Assembly: GCF_900100785.1 (NCBI RefSeq)
Contig: NZ_FNCP01000016.1
Coordinates: 49,275 to 113,274, forward strand
Length of the DNA: 64,000 bases
DNA from: Desulfosporosinus hippei DSM 8344
GTDB lineage: Bacteria; Bacillota; Desulfitobacteriia; Desulfitobacteriales; Desulfitobacteriaceae
Direction: 5' to 3'
Position 1 is the first letter of the stretch, and each line of letters opens with the position of its first letter. The notes below the pieces were generated by a model. It saw only the letters and a program-made list of their open reading frames with translations. It searched no databases and was not told the origin of the DNA. Of the stretch, positions 26,155 to 35,456 are shown in pieces. Made by a program: the position numbers and the translations under genes.

Positions 26155-26364
26155 ATGGTTGTTTTAGTCATTTTTTCCTACGCATTGATTATCTATTTAG
26201 ACTTGATTCCTTTATACAGAAAAAAGCTTTGGCGGGATTTTGGCGTCAATATGGCCCTTACTCTATTGACCTTTGCCATCGCCTTTTTAATAAGCTTGGA
26301 TGTAGCGGTACCCAGTCCGGTATATCCCATCAAAAATTTGATAATTTCAATCTTAGGGAAGTAG
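26155..26364 (+). CDS. Small membrane protein of the ger operon (GerD/YndF-accessory-like)
   Basis: 69 residues, starting three bases after the C-subunit stop. Two hydrophobic segments ('VVLVIFSYALIIYLDLIPLY' and 'NMALTLLTFAIAFLISLDV') flank a basic loop, and it ends before the B subunit start. Small two-helix proteins of this size occur in some clostridial and bacillar ger operons, sometimes called D subunits, and modulate receptor function. That role is inferred from position only. Confidence 0.75.
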   Translation: MVVLVIFSYALIIYLDLIPLYRKKLWRDFGVNMALTLLTFAIAFLISLDVAVPSPVYPIKNLIISILGK

Positions 26365-26371
26365 GTAAGGT

Positions 26372-27475
26372 ATGAATAAGGAAATGATTACTTCTAAACA
26401 GGGGGTTTACCTCTTAACCTTGTTCATGATAGGAAGCAATCTGTTTATGGGATTGGCTCCCGCTGCCAAGAGTAACGCCTGGATTGCCGCTCTTATAGGA
26501 ACGTTGATGGCCCTTCCCATAATTTTTATCTACGCCAGGCTGCTCTCGCTTTTTAAAGGAAGGGATATATTCGATATACTTAATTTGGTTTTTGGGAATG
26601 TTTTAGGAAAAATAGTAGCCCTGGCGTATATTTGGTATCCCTTGCATTTAGGTGCCATGGTCATAAGAGATCTTGGAGAATTCTTTAACACAGTGGCCAT
26701 GCCGGAGACACCCATGCTTTTGCCCATGCTTTTCATGGGTTTTATATCCATCTGGGCGGTCATGGCGGGAGTGGAGCTTCTGGGACGCTGCAGCAAAATT
26801 TTCTTCCCCATCGTTGTTATTATCATGTTTATAACCACCTTGCTGGTCATTCCTTATTTGAATTTTGCCCACCTCAAACCGGTAATGTATGATGGGATTG
26901 GGCCTATTTTAAACAGCGGCTTTGATATCTTTTCCTTTCCGCTTGCTGAAACGGTGCTTTTTCTGGGTGTTTTTTCTGCCTTGAAGACCGAAACGTCAAT
27001 TTACCGGGTATATTATTCGGGGCTTTTTATCTTTGCCGCCATCGGTGTCCTGCTTACTCTAAGAAATATCCTTGTTTTAGGCGGTGATATTGTCAGCGTG
27101 GTTAATTTCCCCCTCTATGTTGAAGTAAGCCGGATAAATATTGGTGAATTTATCCAGAGAATTGAAGTTTCAGTTGCTACGACATTTGTAATTACCGACT
27201 TTATAAAAGTGAGTGTCTGCTTGTATGTTACCTGTCTTGGAATCAGCAAATTATTCGGGTTAAAAAATTACAGGTCAATAGTTGTTCAAACAGGCCTCTT
27301 AATGGTTTTATTGGCTTATATTATGTATGAAAATATCATGGACATGATTTATTTTGCTTTTGAGATCTATGCTTATTATGCCCTGCCCTTTCAGGTGATT
27401 TTACCTGTCATCATCCTGGTTATTGCTGAAATAAGAATAAGAGCGGGTCAATTGCAAACTGGAAAGAGATATTGA
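26372..27475 (+). CDS. Spore germination receptor subunit B (GerAB transporter-like)
   Basis: The 367-residue protein has ten hydrophobic segments, as in the APC-superfamily-related GerAB family. 'ISTKQ'-like start 'MITSKQGVYLLTLFMIGSNL', 'DIFDILNLVFGNVLGK' and 'NFPLYVEVSRINIGEFIQRIE' are typical of the family. In known receptors the B subunit carries the germinant-binding pocket. The gene order A-C-small-B is complete here. Confidence 0.92.
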   Translation: MNKEMITSKQGVYLLTLFMIGSNLFMGLAPAAKSNAWIAALIGTLMALPIIFIYARLLSLFKGRDIFDILNLVFGNVLGKIVALAYIWYPLHLGAMVIRDLGEFFNTVAMPETPMLLPMLFMGFISIWAVMAGVELLGRCSKIFFPIVVIIMFITTLLVIPYLNFAHLKPVMYDGIGPILNSGFDIFSFPLAETVLFLGVFSALKTETSIYRVYYSGLFIFAAIGVLLTLRNILVLGGDIVSVVNFPLYVEVSRINIGEFIQRIEVSVATTFVITDFIKVSVCLYVTCLGISKLFGLKNYRSIVVQTGLLMVLLAYIMYENIMDMIYFAFEIYAYYALPFQVILPVIILVIAEIRIRAGQLQTGKRY

Positions 27476-27919
27476 TGTGTTGATAAGTTGCTGTCGTGCA
27501 CTGGCTTCCCCAGGTAAGACCCTTAATCCCAAGGCTAGGTTAAATATTTTCCCAATCACTATTTCACATCTTTGCAAGGACCAATCCATACTGGGGTTCC
27601 AATTAGAATCTGAGATGTATCGATCTTGCTAAAACGATCGTTCCATTTTTATAAAACCAAATAAAATATTCGCTAGAATCTTTAAATAATATAACATATA
27701 ATAGAATATGCTTTAACCCTTTAGTATATATACTGGAAACACTTTAAAACTATCAAAATAACTAAAATAAGAATAATAATTAATATCTAGCCTCATTATC
27801 CTATGGCAATTATTCAATTAAGAACAATAATTAAAGCAAGAATGAATAACTTTTTTGGCAAAGCAGTTTAAGGTAATTTGGCTTACATAAAAGTTAGATT
27901 GTGAAAGGTGGAGCAAGAA
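27476..27919. other. A/T-rich intergenic region
   Basis: Between the ger operon and the hydrogenase-chemoreceptor gene, 27480-27600 has more G/C and may hold the ger operon end, but no clean hairpin with a T tract was found. From 27640 to 27900 the DNA is strongly A/T-rich and probably contains the promoter of the next gene, with no box that can be placed with confidence. Confidence 0.4.
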
Positions 27920-29827
27920 TTGTCAGCAGCGTGTCACATTCATACGGATATCGATAAGTGCCAGGGGTGCAATAATTGTATCAGACATTGCCCAGTCCAT
28001 GGGAACATGGCATATTTAGACACAAATGGGAATGTAAAAGTAAAAATTAACGAAGAGGATTGTATTGAATGTGGAGAATGCTTAAAAGTGTGTAGTCATA
28101 GTGCTCGGTACTATCAAGACGATATTACCTCTTTTTTTGCAGAATTAAAAGGTGGCAGCAGAGTATCAATACTAACAGCACCCGCAATACGTGTAAATTT
28201 CCCAAATTACAAACGGCTTTTTGGCTATCTTAAATCTCTTGGAGCTCAAGCCTTCTATGACGTATCGCTGGGAGCAGATATCTGTACCTGGGCGTATCTA
28301 AAGACAATAAACGAAAAAAATCTCAAAACACTTATTGCTCAGCCTTGCCCCGTAGTCGTCAATTATATTGAAAAATACGTACCGGAATTACTTGAGCAAC
28401 TTTCCCCCATTCACAGCCCTATGATGTGTACGGCTGTATATATTAAGCAGTACGTGAAAGACACTTCTGCGTTGGCAATGCTTTCTCCATGTATCGCAAA
28501 GAAAACGGAATTCGAAAGTACTGACAATACAATAAGCTATAACGTAACCTATACTAACCTGGCAAAGTACCTCGAAGCCCACAATGTCAATCTCAATAAT
28601 TACGAAGAAGTTGAATTCAATGACTTAGACTGTTCGCTAGGACTGCTGTTCAGTCGCCCCGGCGGTCTTCGGGAAAATGTCGAGGCTAGGAACCCTGACG
28701 CATGGGTTCGGCAAATAGAAGGTCCTCAGGAAGCTTGTGACTATCTGAAAACATATTCTTCTAGACTGAAACAGGGCAAATCTGCCCCCTTACTTGTCGA
28801 CATTTTAAACTGTACTCACGGTTGCAATATTGGAACAGGAACAAGTTTAGATAAGTCAGTTCTTGATGATATCGATGATACATTAAACACCTTAAAGGTT
28901 GTTAAACGAGACGAAAGGGTTAGGAATAAGCATTTTAGCAAGATGTCTCGTCTAAATTGGCTTGACGAATATTTCACTAAAAACCTTAGACTAAGTGACT
29001 TCGTTCGCACTTACGATAGGAATCGAACACTAAAGCCCCTTAGCAATCCTTCTGAATCGGAACTGAACAGCATCTATATTAAAATGCACAAAACAACACC
29101 AGAGGCAAAAGAATTGAACTGCACAGCCTGCGGGCATGCAACCTGTCGAGATATGGCAGTCTCTATCTATCATGGCTCAAATATCGTTCAAAGCTGTATT
29201 GACTATAGCAGGGCAGAAATTATATTTGCTAAATCAGATAGTATAGACGAGATGAATACCTTAGTAGACCAACTTAAAGCTGCCGATATCGAGAAGGAAA
29301 AGGGCATTATTAAACGTCAGAAATATGTTGACTCCATTAAATCCACGGTTTTACAAATGGCGAAGGGCAATGAGGAAAGTGTTTTAAGCTTAAACAACAT
29401 TTCTAATTACATCTCCCAAACCTTAGACACGGCTATATTGCTTAAGGATAGCGTTAATGCGATGACCCAGAAATTAAACAATTTTGCCTCGGCTTCTGGT
29501 GAACTTGTCGAGATATCTAGCCAGACAAACCTTCTGTCTCTAAATGCCTCCATTGAAGCGGCTCGGGCAGGGGAAGGCGGCCGTGGATTTTCGGTTGTAG
29601 CTCAAGAAGTGAAAAAACTGGCAGAGCAATCAAAGACCGTGGTTAGCAATACTATATCCGAGGAACGGGCCATGCTCGACGTATTGTCAGGAATTGAACA
29701 AGGGTCTTCTACCTTAGAGGAAAACATGCAACACATCTCCGATTCTGTTGCTGAAATGCTAGCAACAGTTCAGGAAATGGCTGCGCAAGAGGAGGAAATC
29801 CTCGTTGGTTTAGACTCTTCGTTATAA
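27920..29827 (+). CDS. Sensory iron-only-hydrogenase-like protein fused to a chemoreceptor signalling domain
   Basis: The likely start is TTG 27920, 8 nt after AGGTGG; GTG 27908 overlaps that site. Two ferredoxin clusters come first (residues about 15-65). They are followed by an H-cluster domain with '[14 protein letters not shown]', '[11 protein letters not shown]' and '[12 protein letters not shown]', then an Fe-S domain '[15 protein letters not shown]' (near 400). The C-terminus (about 460-630) is a methyl-accepting signalling hairpin with the tip '[20 protein letters not shown]'. All four cluster-binding Cys of the H-cluster appear kept, but the proton-relay Cys of TSCCP is Pro. No membrane segment is visible. 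It probably senses H2 or redox state and signals to the chemotaxis kinase. Confidence 0.85.
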   Translation: MSAACHIHTDIDKCQGCNNCIRHCPVHGNMAYLDTNGNVKVKINEEDCIECGECLKVCSHSARYYQDDITSFFAELKGGSRVSILTAPAIRVNFPNYKRLFGYLKSLGAQAFYDVSLGADICTWAYLKTINEKNLKTLIAQPCPVVVNYIEKYVPELLEQLSPIHSPMMCTAVYIKQYVKDTSALAMLSPCIAKKTEFESTDNTISYNVTYTNLAKYLEAHNVNLNNYEEVEFNDLDCSLGLLFSRPGGLRENVEARNPDAWVRQIEGPQEACDYLKTYSSRLKQGKSAPLLVDILNCTHGCNIGTGTSLDKSVLDDIDDTLNTLKVVKRDERVRNKHFSKMSRLNWLDEYFTKNLRLSDFVRTYDRNRTLKPLSNPSESELNSIYIKMHKTTPEAKELNCTACGHATCRDMAVSIYHGSNIVQSCIDYSRAEIIFAKSDSIDEMNTLVDQLKAADIEKEKGIIKRQKYVDSIKSTVLQMAKGNEESVLSLNNISNYISQTLDTAILLKDSVNAMTQKLNNFASASGELVEISSQTNLLSLNASIEAARAGEGGRGFSVVAQEVKKLAEQSKTVVSNTISEERAMLDVLSGIEQGSSTLEENMQHISDSVAEMLATVQEMAAQEEEILVGLDSSL

Positions 29828-29879
29828 GAAAAGGATATTTAACGTCTAAGTCCACATAAAACATTAAAAGTAAGTTTTC

Positions 29880-29919
29880 AGCCTGCCGGCGAAGACGTCC
29901 ACATCTTCACATGCAGGCT
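29880..29919 (+). terminator. Hairpin after the hydrogenase-chemoreceptor gene
   Basis: AGCCTGC pairs with GCAGGCT, with a weaker inner GAAGA/TCTTC pairing, followed by a short T-rich stretch. Confidence 0.45.
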
Positions 29920-30052
29920 CTTGCTATTTTCCATCTTTGGAGGAAATAAACAAACTATAGAGAATATCAGTAGAAGAACAGGCTGGATATTTTCAACGAT
30001 TATAATCGCTGCAGGTTTGCTTTATTAGAAACTGAAAGTTGGAGAATTGAAG

Positions 30053-32536
30053 ATGCCGAAACCAAAAAAGAACCTAACGAGAAATCTCTATTTTCCTGAG
30101 CGGATAACGGATGCCCTCAAGGAAGTAACCAACTACCCTCTGACAATTGTCGAAGCGCCCATGGGCTATGGAAAAACAACGGCTGTAAGGGAGCTGTTGA
30201 GCAGGGAGAAGGTAAATTTAATCTGGCTGAGAGTTCAGGACAGTTCCTTAAGTATTTTCTGGCAGAGGCTTTGCCGACATCTGGGTGAGGTGGATTATGA
30301 CCGATCACTAAGCCTTGCAGCCTTGGGTTTTCCCAGTAACAGCACAGCCAGGCAGGAAGCACTGAACCTCTTGGAGGATATGGAGCTAAAAAGCACTACG
30401 GTGCTGGTGATTGACGATTATCATCTTGTGGAATCTCCTGAACTAAACAGCTTCCTGGAATTTCTGGTTATGAACGAAAGCACAGATTTGCATCTATTGC
30501 TTACTGCCCGTCATACTGAGTTACAGCGAACAGAGGAATTAAGCTTGAAAGGCTATCTGCTGCCTATCGGCAAAGAAGCCTTTGAGTTTTCTGCGCAAGA
30601 TATCAAAGGGTATTACCGCCTTTGTGGTATTACCCTGAAAGATAATGAAGCAGCAAGGCTGTATGCACTTACAGAGGGCTGGATCAGCGCCCTCTACCTT
30701 ATTATGCTTCAATATATGGAGAATGGAATCCTGGAAACCTCCCAGGATATTAATAAGCTGCTGGAAAGTACAATATATCAGCATTTTCCAAAAGAAATTA
30801 AGGAGCTTCTCCAGTCCCTCTGCCTCTTAGACAGCTTCAGCCTTGAACAGGCCATCTATTTAAGCAACAATAAAAATTCAGAAGCGCTTTTGACAGAGAT
30901 TATAGCCAAAAACGCCTTTGTTAAATATGATGAAGGTTTGAAAACCTATCACATGCATAAAATATTCACCAGATATCTGCGCCACTTGCTGGAAGGCAGA
31001 GAAGAGGGCTATAAGAGAGAGCTATACCGCAAGATTGCCGAGTTTTCCCTGAAAAATGAAGACTATGTTGAAGCCATGGCAAACTTCTATCGGGCCGAAG
31101 AATTCGAAAGCCTGCTTTTAGCGGTAGAAGCGGATCGGGGACACAGTATTCACAACGAACAGCGCGCGGCTTTTATCCGCTTCTTCGAAAACTGCCCGAA
31201 AACGGTGCTTCTCAGGCATCCCACGGCTGTGCTGATTTACGCTCTTTGCCTTTTTTCCTTTAACGAAATGGAGCGTTTCCAACAGGTATGCGGAGAGTTT
31301 GCTGAAGCAGTCCATTGCAATGAAGATCTTGGGCCGGAGAGCCTGGCCGAGTTGATGGGCGAGTTTGAACTGCTCTTATCTTTCACGGAATACAACAACA
31401 TCCGGAAAATGTACGAACACATCAAAAGAGCGGCGGAACTATTAAAACAACCGGCTAAGTTTCTGGACACCAAAGGCAGTTGGACTTTTGGCTCACCCTC
31501 AGTCCTGTATATGTTTTACAGAGAACCGGGAACCCTGAGGCAAGAGGTGCAGAACCTGAAGGAAGCAATGCCGGTATATAGCCGAATTACCAACGGCCAT
31601 GGCTCAGGCGGTGAATATGTGCTGGAGGCAGAGTGGTATTTCAACCGGGGAGATTTTGTCAGCGCAGAGATTGAAGTACAAAAGGCTTTATACGCGGCTA
31701 AGCGCTGGGGGCAAGGAGATATTCTCTGTTGTGCCCTGTTTCTTCAAGCGAGATTGGCCATGGTCAGGGGGGATTATTCCCAGATGCTTAATATTCTCCG
31801 GAAAATGCACGAAGAACTCCACGGAAAACGCTGGTATAACCTGATGCACACTGCGGAGGTTTGTGACTCTTTTCTTCAGGCCTGCCTGAAGAGGGAGGAA
31901 CGCATCCCCTTATGGATTAAAGAGGGGGACTTGGATTCCAGCGGGCTGTATTTTCCGGCCAAAGTATTCTTAAATATCGTGTATGGCAGGGTTCTGCTGG
32001 TTAAGGGTGAATATCTGAAAGTTTTAGGCACAGCGGAGGAATTTATCACTGAGGCAGGGGGTTTTCCGAACTTACTGGGAGAGATTTACGCCTACATCTA
32101 TATTGCAGCCGCAAATGAAAAGATATTCCGGCGCACCGCTGCCCTGGAGGCCCTCGAGAAAGGGTTGGAACTTGCTGCAGGGGACGAAGTTTATTTGCCT
32201 TTTGTGGAAAACAGTGATTTTATCCAGCCTTTGTTGGAGGAACTCGCTGGGAAAAGTCGTTTTCGAGACAGTATCCGAAAGATATTAGAGATTGCCAAGA
32301 GTTACCAGGCAGCGCTATTGCAAATTAGGAGAGAACACTTTCAAGAGAACAGGCCTGCCCTGACAGAGCGGGAAATGGAGATTGTGCAGCTTGTCGTCCA
32401 GGGGCTGACCAACAAGGAAATTGGAGAGCGTTTATTCATCACAGTTAATACGGTAAAAACAACTTTAAAGAACGTTTACACTAAGCTGTCCATCAATAAC
32501 CGAGTACTCTTGAAGCAGCATGTCACTTCCCTTTAA
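30053..32536 (+). CDS. Large ATP-binding LuxR-family regulator (MalT-like)
   Basis: ATG 30053 is 8 nt after GGAG; an in-frame TTG at 30047 is closer than ideal. The roughly 827-residue protein begins with an AAA-like/STAND ATPase: Walker A 'APMGYGKTTAVREL' near residue 35 and Walker B-like 'STTVLVIDDYHLVES'. A long helical repeat region (about 330-740) resembles the MalT sensor. The C-terminal LuxR helix-turn-helix has 'LTEREMEIVQLVVQGLTNKE' and 'ITVNTVKTTLKNVYTKLSI'. Such proteins are ligand- and ATP-activated transcription activators. Its target may be the lipid gene cluster just downstream, but a terminator lies between them. Confidence 0.88.
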   Translation: MPKPKKNLTRNLYFPERITDALKEVTNYPLTIVEAPMGYGKTTAVRELLSREKVNLIWLRVQDSSLSIFWQRLCRHLGEVDYDRSLSLAALGFPSNSTARQEALNLLEDMELKSTTVLVIDDYHLVESPELNSFLEFLVMNESTDLHLLLTARHTELQRTEELSLKGYLLPIGKEAFEFSAQDIKGYYRLCGITLKDNEAARLYALTEGWISALYLIMLQYMENGILETSQDINKLLESTIYQHFPKEIKELLQSLCLLDSFSLEQAIYLSNNKNSEALLTEIIAKNAFVKYDEGLKTYHMHKIFTRYLRHLLEGREEGYKRELYRKIAEFSLKNEDYVEAMANFYRAEEFESLLLAVEADRGHSIHNEQRAAFIRFFENCPKTVLLRHPTAVLIYALCLFSFNEMERFQQVCGEFAEAVHCNEDLGPESLAELMGEFELLLSFTEYNNIRKMYEHIKRAAELLKQPAKFLDTKGSWTFGSPSVLYMFYREPGTLRQEVQNLKEAMPVYSRITNGHGSGGEYVLEAEWYFNRGDFVSAEIEVQKALYAAKRWGQGDILCCALFLQARLAMVRGDYSQMLNILRKMHEELHGKRWYNLMHTAEVCDSFLQACLKREERIPLWIKEGDLDSSGLYFPAKVFLNIVYGRVLLVKGEYLKVLGTAEEFITEAGGFPNLLGEIYAYIYIAAANEKIFRRTAALEALEKGLELAAGDEVYLPFVENSDFIQPLLEELAGKSRFRDSIRKILEIAKSYQAALLQIRREHFQENRPALTEREMEIVQLVVQGLTNKEIGERLFITVNTVKTTLKNVYTKLSINNRVLLKQHVTSL

Positions 32537-32585
32537 TTCTCCTAACCCCACCTAAGATCACCCGCTGGGTGGTGTAACTGGGAAA

Positions 32586-32619
32586 AAAACCACTATACAA
32601 TGATTTGTATAGTGGTTTT
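32586..32619 (+). terminator. Terminator after the MalT-like gene
   Basis: Perfect 15-bp stem AAAACCACTATACAA/TTGTATAGTGGTTTT with a TGAT loop. Confidence 0.8.
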
Positions 32620-32643
32620 AACATTTTTGGAGGAGGTGAAGAA

Positions 32644-32874
32644 GTGGTTCAAATTAAAGAGGTCATCCCCCAAGAGGACTACCTGCTGGAGATCATCCTG
32701 AATAATGGCAGCAGTATCAGCCTAAACATGAAAAGCAGGCTTGATACGGTACGCTTCAGGATGCTGGCAGATAAGGAGTTTTTTCGGAAGGTGACCACTG
32801 ACGGCAGATTTGTCTCCTGGGGAGATGAGGTAGAAATATCGGTCAGTGAGGTTTTTCAACTGGCTCAAAGATAA
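32644..32874 (+). CDS. DUF2442-family small protein
   Basis: GTG 32644 follows GGAGGAGGTGAA; starting earlier would place coding sequence inside the terminator. The 76 residues ('EDYLLEIILNNGSSISLNMK', 'LDTVRFRMLADKEFFRKVTT' and a 'WGDEVEISVSEVF' end) match the DUF2442 fold, a small protein of unknown function often near toxin-antitoxin or metabolic genes. It heads the phospholipid gene cluster with a 28-nt gap to plsC. Confidence 0.75.
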   Translation: MVQIKEVIPQEDYLLEIILNNGSSISLNMKSRLDTVRFRMLADKEFFRKVTTDGRFVSWGDEVEISVSEVFQLAQR

Positions 32875-32902
32875 CTCTGACACTGAAATGATGGGAGATA
32901 AG

Positions 32903-33562
32903 ATGAGTGAGATAATCAGGAAAACAAAATGGCTATTCATCGAATATGTGCTCTGGTGTTTTATGTGGCCTTTTCTTCGGTTATGCCAATTAGAATTAAG
33001 GAACTACGATCATTTACCGGCTAAACCATATATTATGGCTTTTAACCATGTCAGCTATCTGGACTGGCTGATCCTGTATCCCTTCTTTAACAAAATTAAG
33101 AAGCAACCAATAATTTTTATAGGCAAAAAGAGGCTTTTCGAACATCCCTTATTTAAACACTTTATGGAATATGCCCGGGTTATTTGTGTTGATCAGGGAA
33201 ACGTGAACAAAACCTTTCTTTGTCAGGTGAGAAAGAGCTTGAAAGAAGGGCATGTTTTGGGGATATTTCCGGAAGGAACACGTTCAGCGGATGGCAGGTT
33301 ATTGAAAGGACAGCCGGGCATAACCCAGCTGGCCATAATGAACAGGGTCCCGGTTATTCCGGTGGGATTAAACGGATTTTACAATATTTTGCCCAAGGGC
33401 AAAAAGTTCCCCAGGATCAATAAGCTGGTAATTGAGATTGGAGAGCCAATTTATCTTGATCAATACCATGGCAAAAAGCTCACTGAACAGGAAATCGAAA
33501 GCCTAACCCGCTTAATCATGACTCAGATCGGTCATTTGACCCATCAGGAATATAACTATTAG
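32903..33562 (+). CDS. plsC: 1-acyl-sn-glycerol-3-phosphate acyltransferase
   Basis: ATG 32903 follows GGGAGATA; the frame is open upstream but only overlaps the DUF2442 gene. The 219-residue protein has an N-terminal amphipathic/hydrophobic stretch and the acyltransferase motifs I 'NHVSYLDW' (HX4D), III 'FPEGTRS' and IV 'VPVIPVGLNG'. It would acylate lysophosphatidate at the membrane. The following genes for an acyl-CoA ligase, acyl carrier protein and phosphatidyltransferase fit one phospholipid pathway. Confidence 0.9.
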   Translation: MSEIIRKTKWLFIEYVLWCFMWPFLRLCQLELRNYDHLPAKPYIMAFNHVSYLDWLILYPFFNKIKKQPIIFIGKKRLFEHPLFKHFMEYARVICVDQGNVNKTFLCQVRKSLKEGHVLGIFPEGTRSADGRLLKGQPGITQLAIMNRVPVIPVGLNGFYNILPKGKKFPRINKLVIEIGEPIYLDQYHGKKLTEQEIESLTRLIMTQIGHLTHQEYNY

Positions 33563-33662
33563 CAGGCAGCATTTAGGGGAGGACTATGCCAAAAGAATTG
33601 CCTTTAGGTATAAAGAAAAAGGCCTGGAAATTAAAAGAACCTATCAGGATCTTTATGACGAT

Positions 33663-35180
33663 GTGCAATTTCTAGGGATTTCTCTGCTTAACTTAGGAGT
33701 GAAAAATCTCAAAGTTGCCGTGATAGGGGAAAATATTTATGAGTGGATTGTGACCTATCTAGCGACTGTCAATAGCGGGAATGTTATTGTGCCTCTGGAC
33801 AAGGAACTAGGCCCCAAGGAAATCGCTGGTATTTTAAGCGAAACTGAAGCTGGAGCCTTGGTTTATTCACCTCAGTATCAAGAAATTGCTCAAGCAGCAA
33901 TCAAAGCCCTAGATAGGGACTTAATCTTAATTGAGACAGAGAAGGATCCTCAAACTACTAATTCCCTAAGTTTCTGGCAGCTAATTGATCAGGGAAAAAA
34001 ATATATGTTGGAAGGCAATCCTGATTTTGCAAGCCTCAAGCTCGATAGAGACCAGCTGGCAGCCATAAACTACACTTCAGGAACGACAGGCTTAAGTAAA
34101 GGGGTCATGTTAACCCATAAGAATCTTATCTCCAATACCATCGGTGCTCTGAATAATGTTCAAGTTTATACTACATCTTTACTAATTTTGCCTATCCATC
34201 ATACCTTTGGTTTCACAGCAGGAGTGTTGAGTATGCTCCATGCCGGGACTTGTATCTGCATCAACAGCAGTCAGAAGAAACTAGCCGGTGATTTGCAGGA
34301 TTATAAACCGGAGCATCTCTTTTTGGTACCACTCTATGTGGAAACTCTGTACAAAAAAATCTGGCAGATTGCTAAATCAACCCAGAAGGAAAAGCTCCTC
34401 AGAAAAGTTTGCAGATTAAGTGATACTTTATTAGCCGTAGGAATTGACCTTAGAAAAATCCTCTTCAGAAATGTTCTTGCTGCCTTTGGCGGAGAATTGA
34501 AGCTGATAGTCTGTGGTGGGGCACCCCTGGACCCGAAATATGTCAAGGGTTTTAGAAGTTTTGGCATTAATGTCCTCAACGGCTACGGCATAACAGAATG
34601 CTCACCTATTGTAGCAGTCAACCGCAACGAGTATTACCGAGACGGCAGTGTTGGCACGGTCTTATCCTGTTGCCGAGTAAAGCTCCACAACCTCAATGAA
34701 GATGGGGAAGGGGAGATCCTGGTCAGCGGAGATTGTGTTATGAAGGGCTATTTCAAAAACGAGCAAGAAACTGACAGAGCTTTTCTGGATGGGTGGTTTA
34801 GGACAGGAGATATAGGCAAACTGGATGCAGACGGATTTTTATTTATCACCGGCAGGACTAAGAACATCATCATCTTCAGCAATGGGAAAAACATCTATCC
34901 TGAAGAACTGGAAATGCTCTTAATGAATATTCCCTCTGTTAACGAAGCCTTAGTTTATGCCGAAAGGAATCAAGCAGATCAAGAGCTTTATATCGTTGCC
35001 GAGGTCTATTTAGCTGAAGAATACCGGGAAGGTCAGCCCCTGGAGAATATTAAGCAAGAACTAGCTGAGGAAATTAAACTGCTTAACAAGTCCCTGCCGG
35101 CATACAAAAATATCAGCGAATTTAGAATCAGGCAAACTGAATTTGAGAAGACCACCACCAAGAAGATTATCAGGAAATGA
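33663..35180 (+). CDS. AMP-dependent acyl-CoA synthetase / acyl-ACP ligase (start uncertain)
   Basis: Motifs of the adenylate-forming family are clear: 'INYTSGTTGLSKGVMLTH' (P-loop-like), 'NGYGITECSPI', 'GWFRTGDIGKLDADGFLF' and the C-terminal 'KNIIIFSNGKNIYPEELE', with catalytic Lys in 'TTTKKIIRK'. The first ordinary start is GTG 33663, but family-like sequence in the same frame continues upstream to about 33558 ('YAKRIAFRYKEKG', 'TYQDLYDDVQFLG'). There is no ATG, GTG or TTG there before the plsC stop. The N-terminus is therefore either truncated or begins at a rare codon such as ATT 33558. With the acyl carrier protein next door it may load fatty acids onto ACP. Confidence 0.82.
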   Translation: MQFLGISLLNLGVKNLKVAVIGENIYEWIVTYLATVNSGNVIVPLDKELGPKEIAGILSETEAGALVYSPQYQEIAQAAIKALDRDLILIETEKDPQTTNSLSFWQLIDQGKKYMLEGNPDFASLKLDRDQLAAINYTSGTTGLSKGVMLTHKNLISNTIGALNNVQVYTTSLLILPIHHTFGFTAGVLSMLHAGTCICINSSQKKLAGDLQDYKPEHLFLVPLYVETLYKKIWQIAKSTQKEKLLRKVCRLSDTLLAVGIDLRKILFRNVLAAFGGELKLIVCGGAPLDPKYVKGFRSFGINVLNGYGITECSPIVAVNRNEYYRDGSVGTVLSCCRVKLHNLNEDGEGEILVSGDCVMKGYFKNEQETDRAFLDGWFRTGDIGKLDADGFLFITGRTKNIIIFSNGKNIYPEELEMLLMNIPSVNEALVYAERNQADQELYIVAEVYLAEEYREGQPLENIKQELAEEIKLLNKSLPAYKNISEFRIRQTEFEKTTTKKIIRK

Positions 35181-35193
35181 GGGGAGTTAAGCT

Positions 35194-35436
35194 ATGTTTA
35201 ATCAAGTCGTGGCAATCATCACCAAATACCAAGATGCTAACCTTGAGAAAATTCATCAGGACAGTCATTTAATCCATGATTTATCCTTGAACTCCTTAGA
35301 GATAGTAGAAATGGTCTGTGATCTTGAAGAATCCTTTGGAATCGAGATTCCCGATGCCCACATCAGCCAATTTAAAACAATTGGCGATATCTTAGAATAC
35401 CTAGACCAAAGACTCACAAACAAAGTTCTAAGTTAA
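35194..35436 (+). CDS. Acyl carrier protein
   Basis: 80 residues, ATG 35194 behind GGGGAG. The phosphopantetheine site is 'LSLNSLEIVEM' with Ser34 in the DSL-like position, and the acidic helix II and 'DLEESFGIEIPD' follow the ACP fold. It is a dedicated carrier in this lipid cluster rather than the main fatty-acid ACP, judged by its neighbours. Confidence 0.88.
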   Translation: MFNQVVAIITKYQDANLEKIHQDSHLIHDLSLNSLEIVEMVCDLEESFGIEIPDAHISQFKTIGDILEYLDQRLTNKVLS

Positions 35437-35456
35437 GGAAGGGGGAGGGGTTGGCC

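Noticed and set aside
27401..27589. A minus-strand frame overlapping the end of gerAB and the start of the following gap
   Set aside because: It overlaps a confident gene on the other strand, with no ribosome site and no family.
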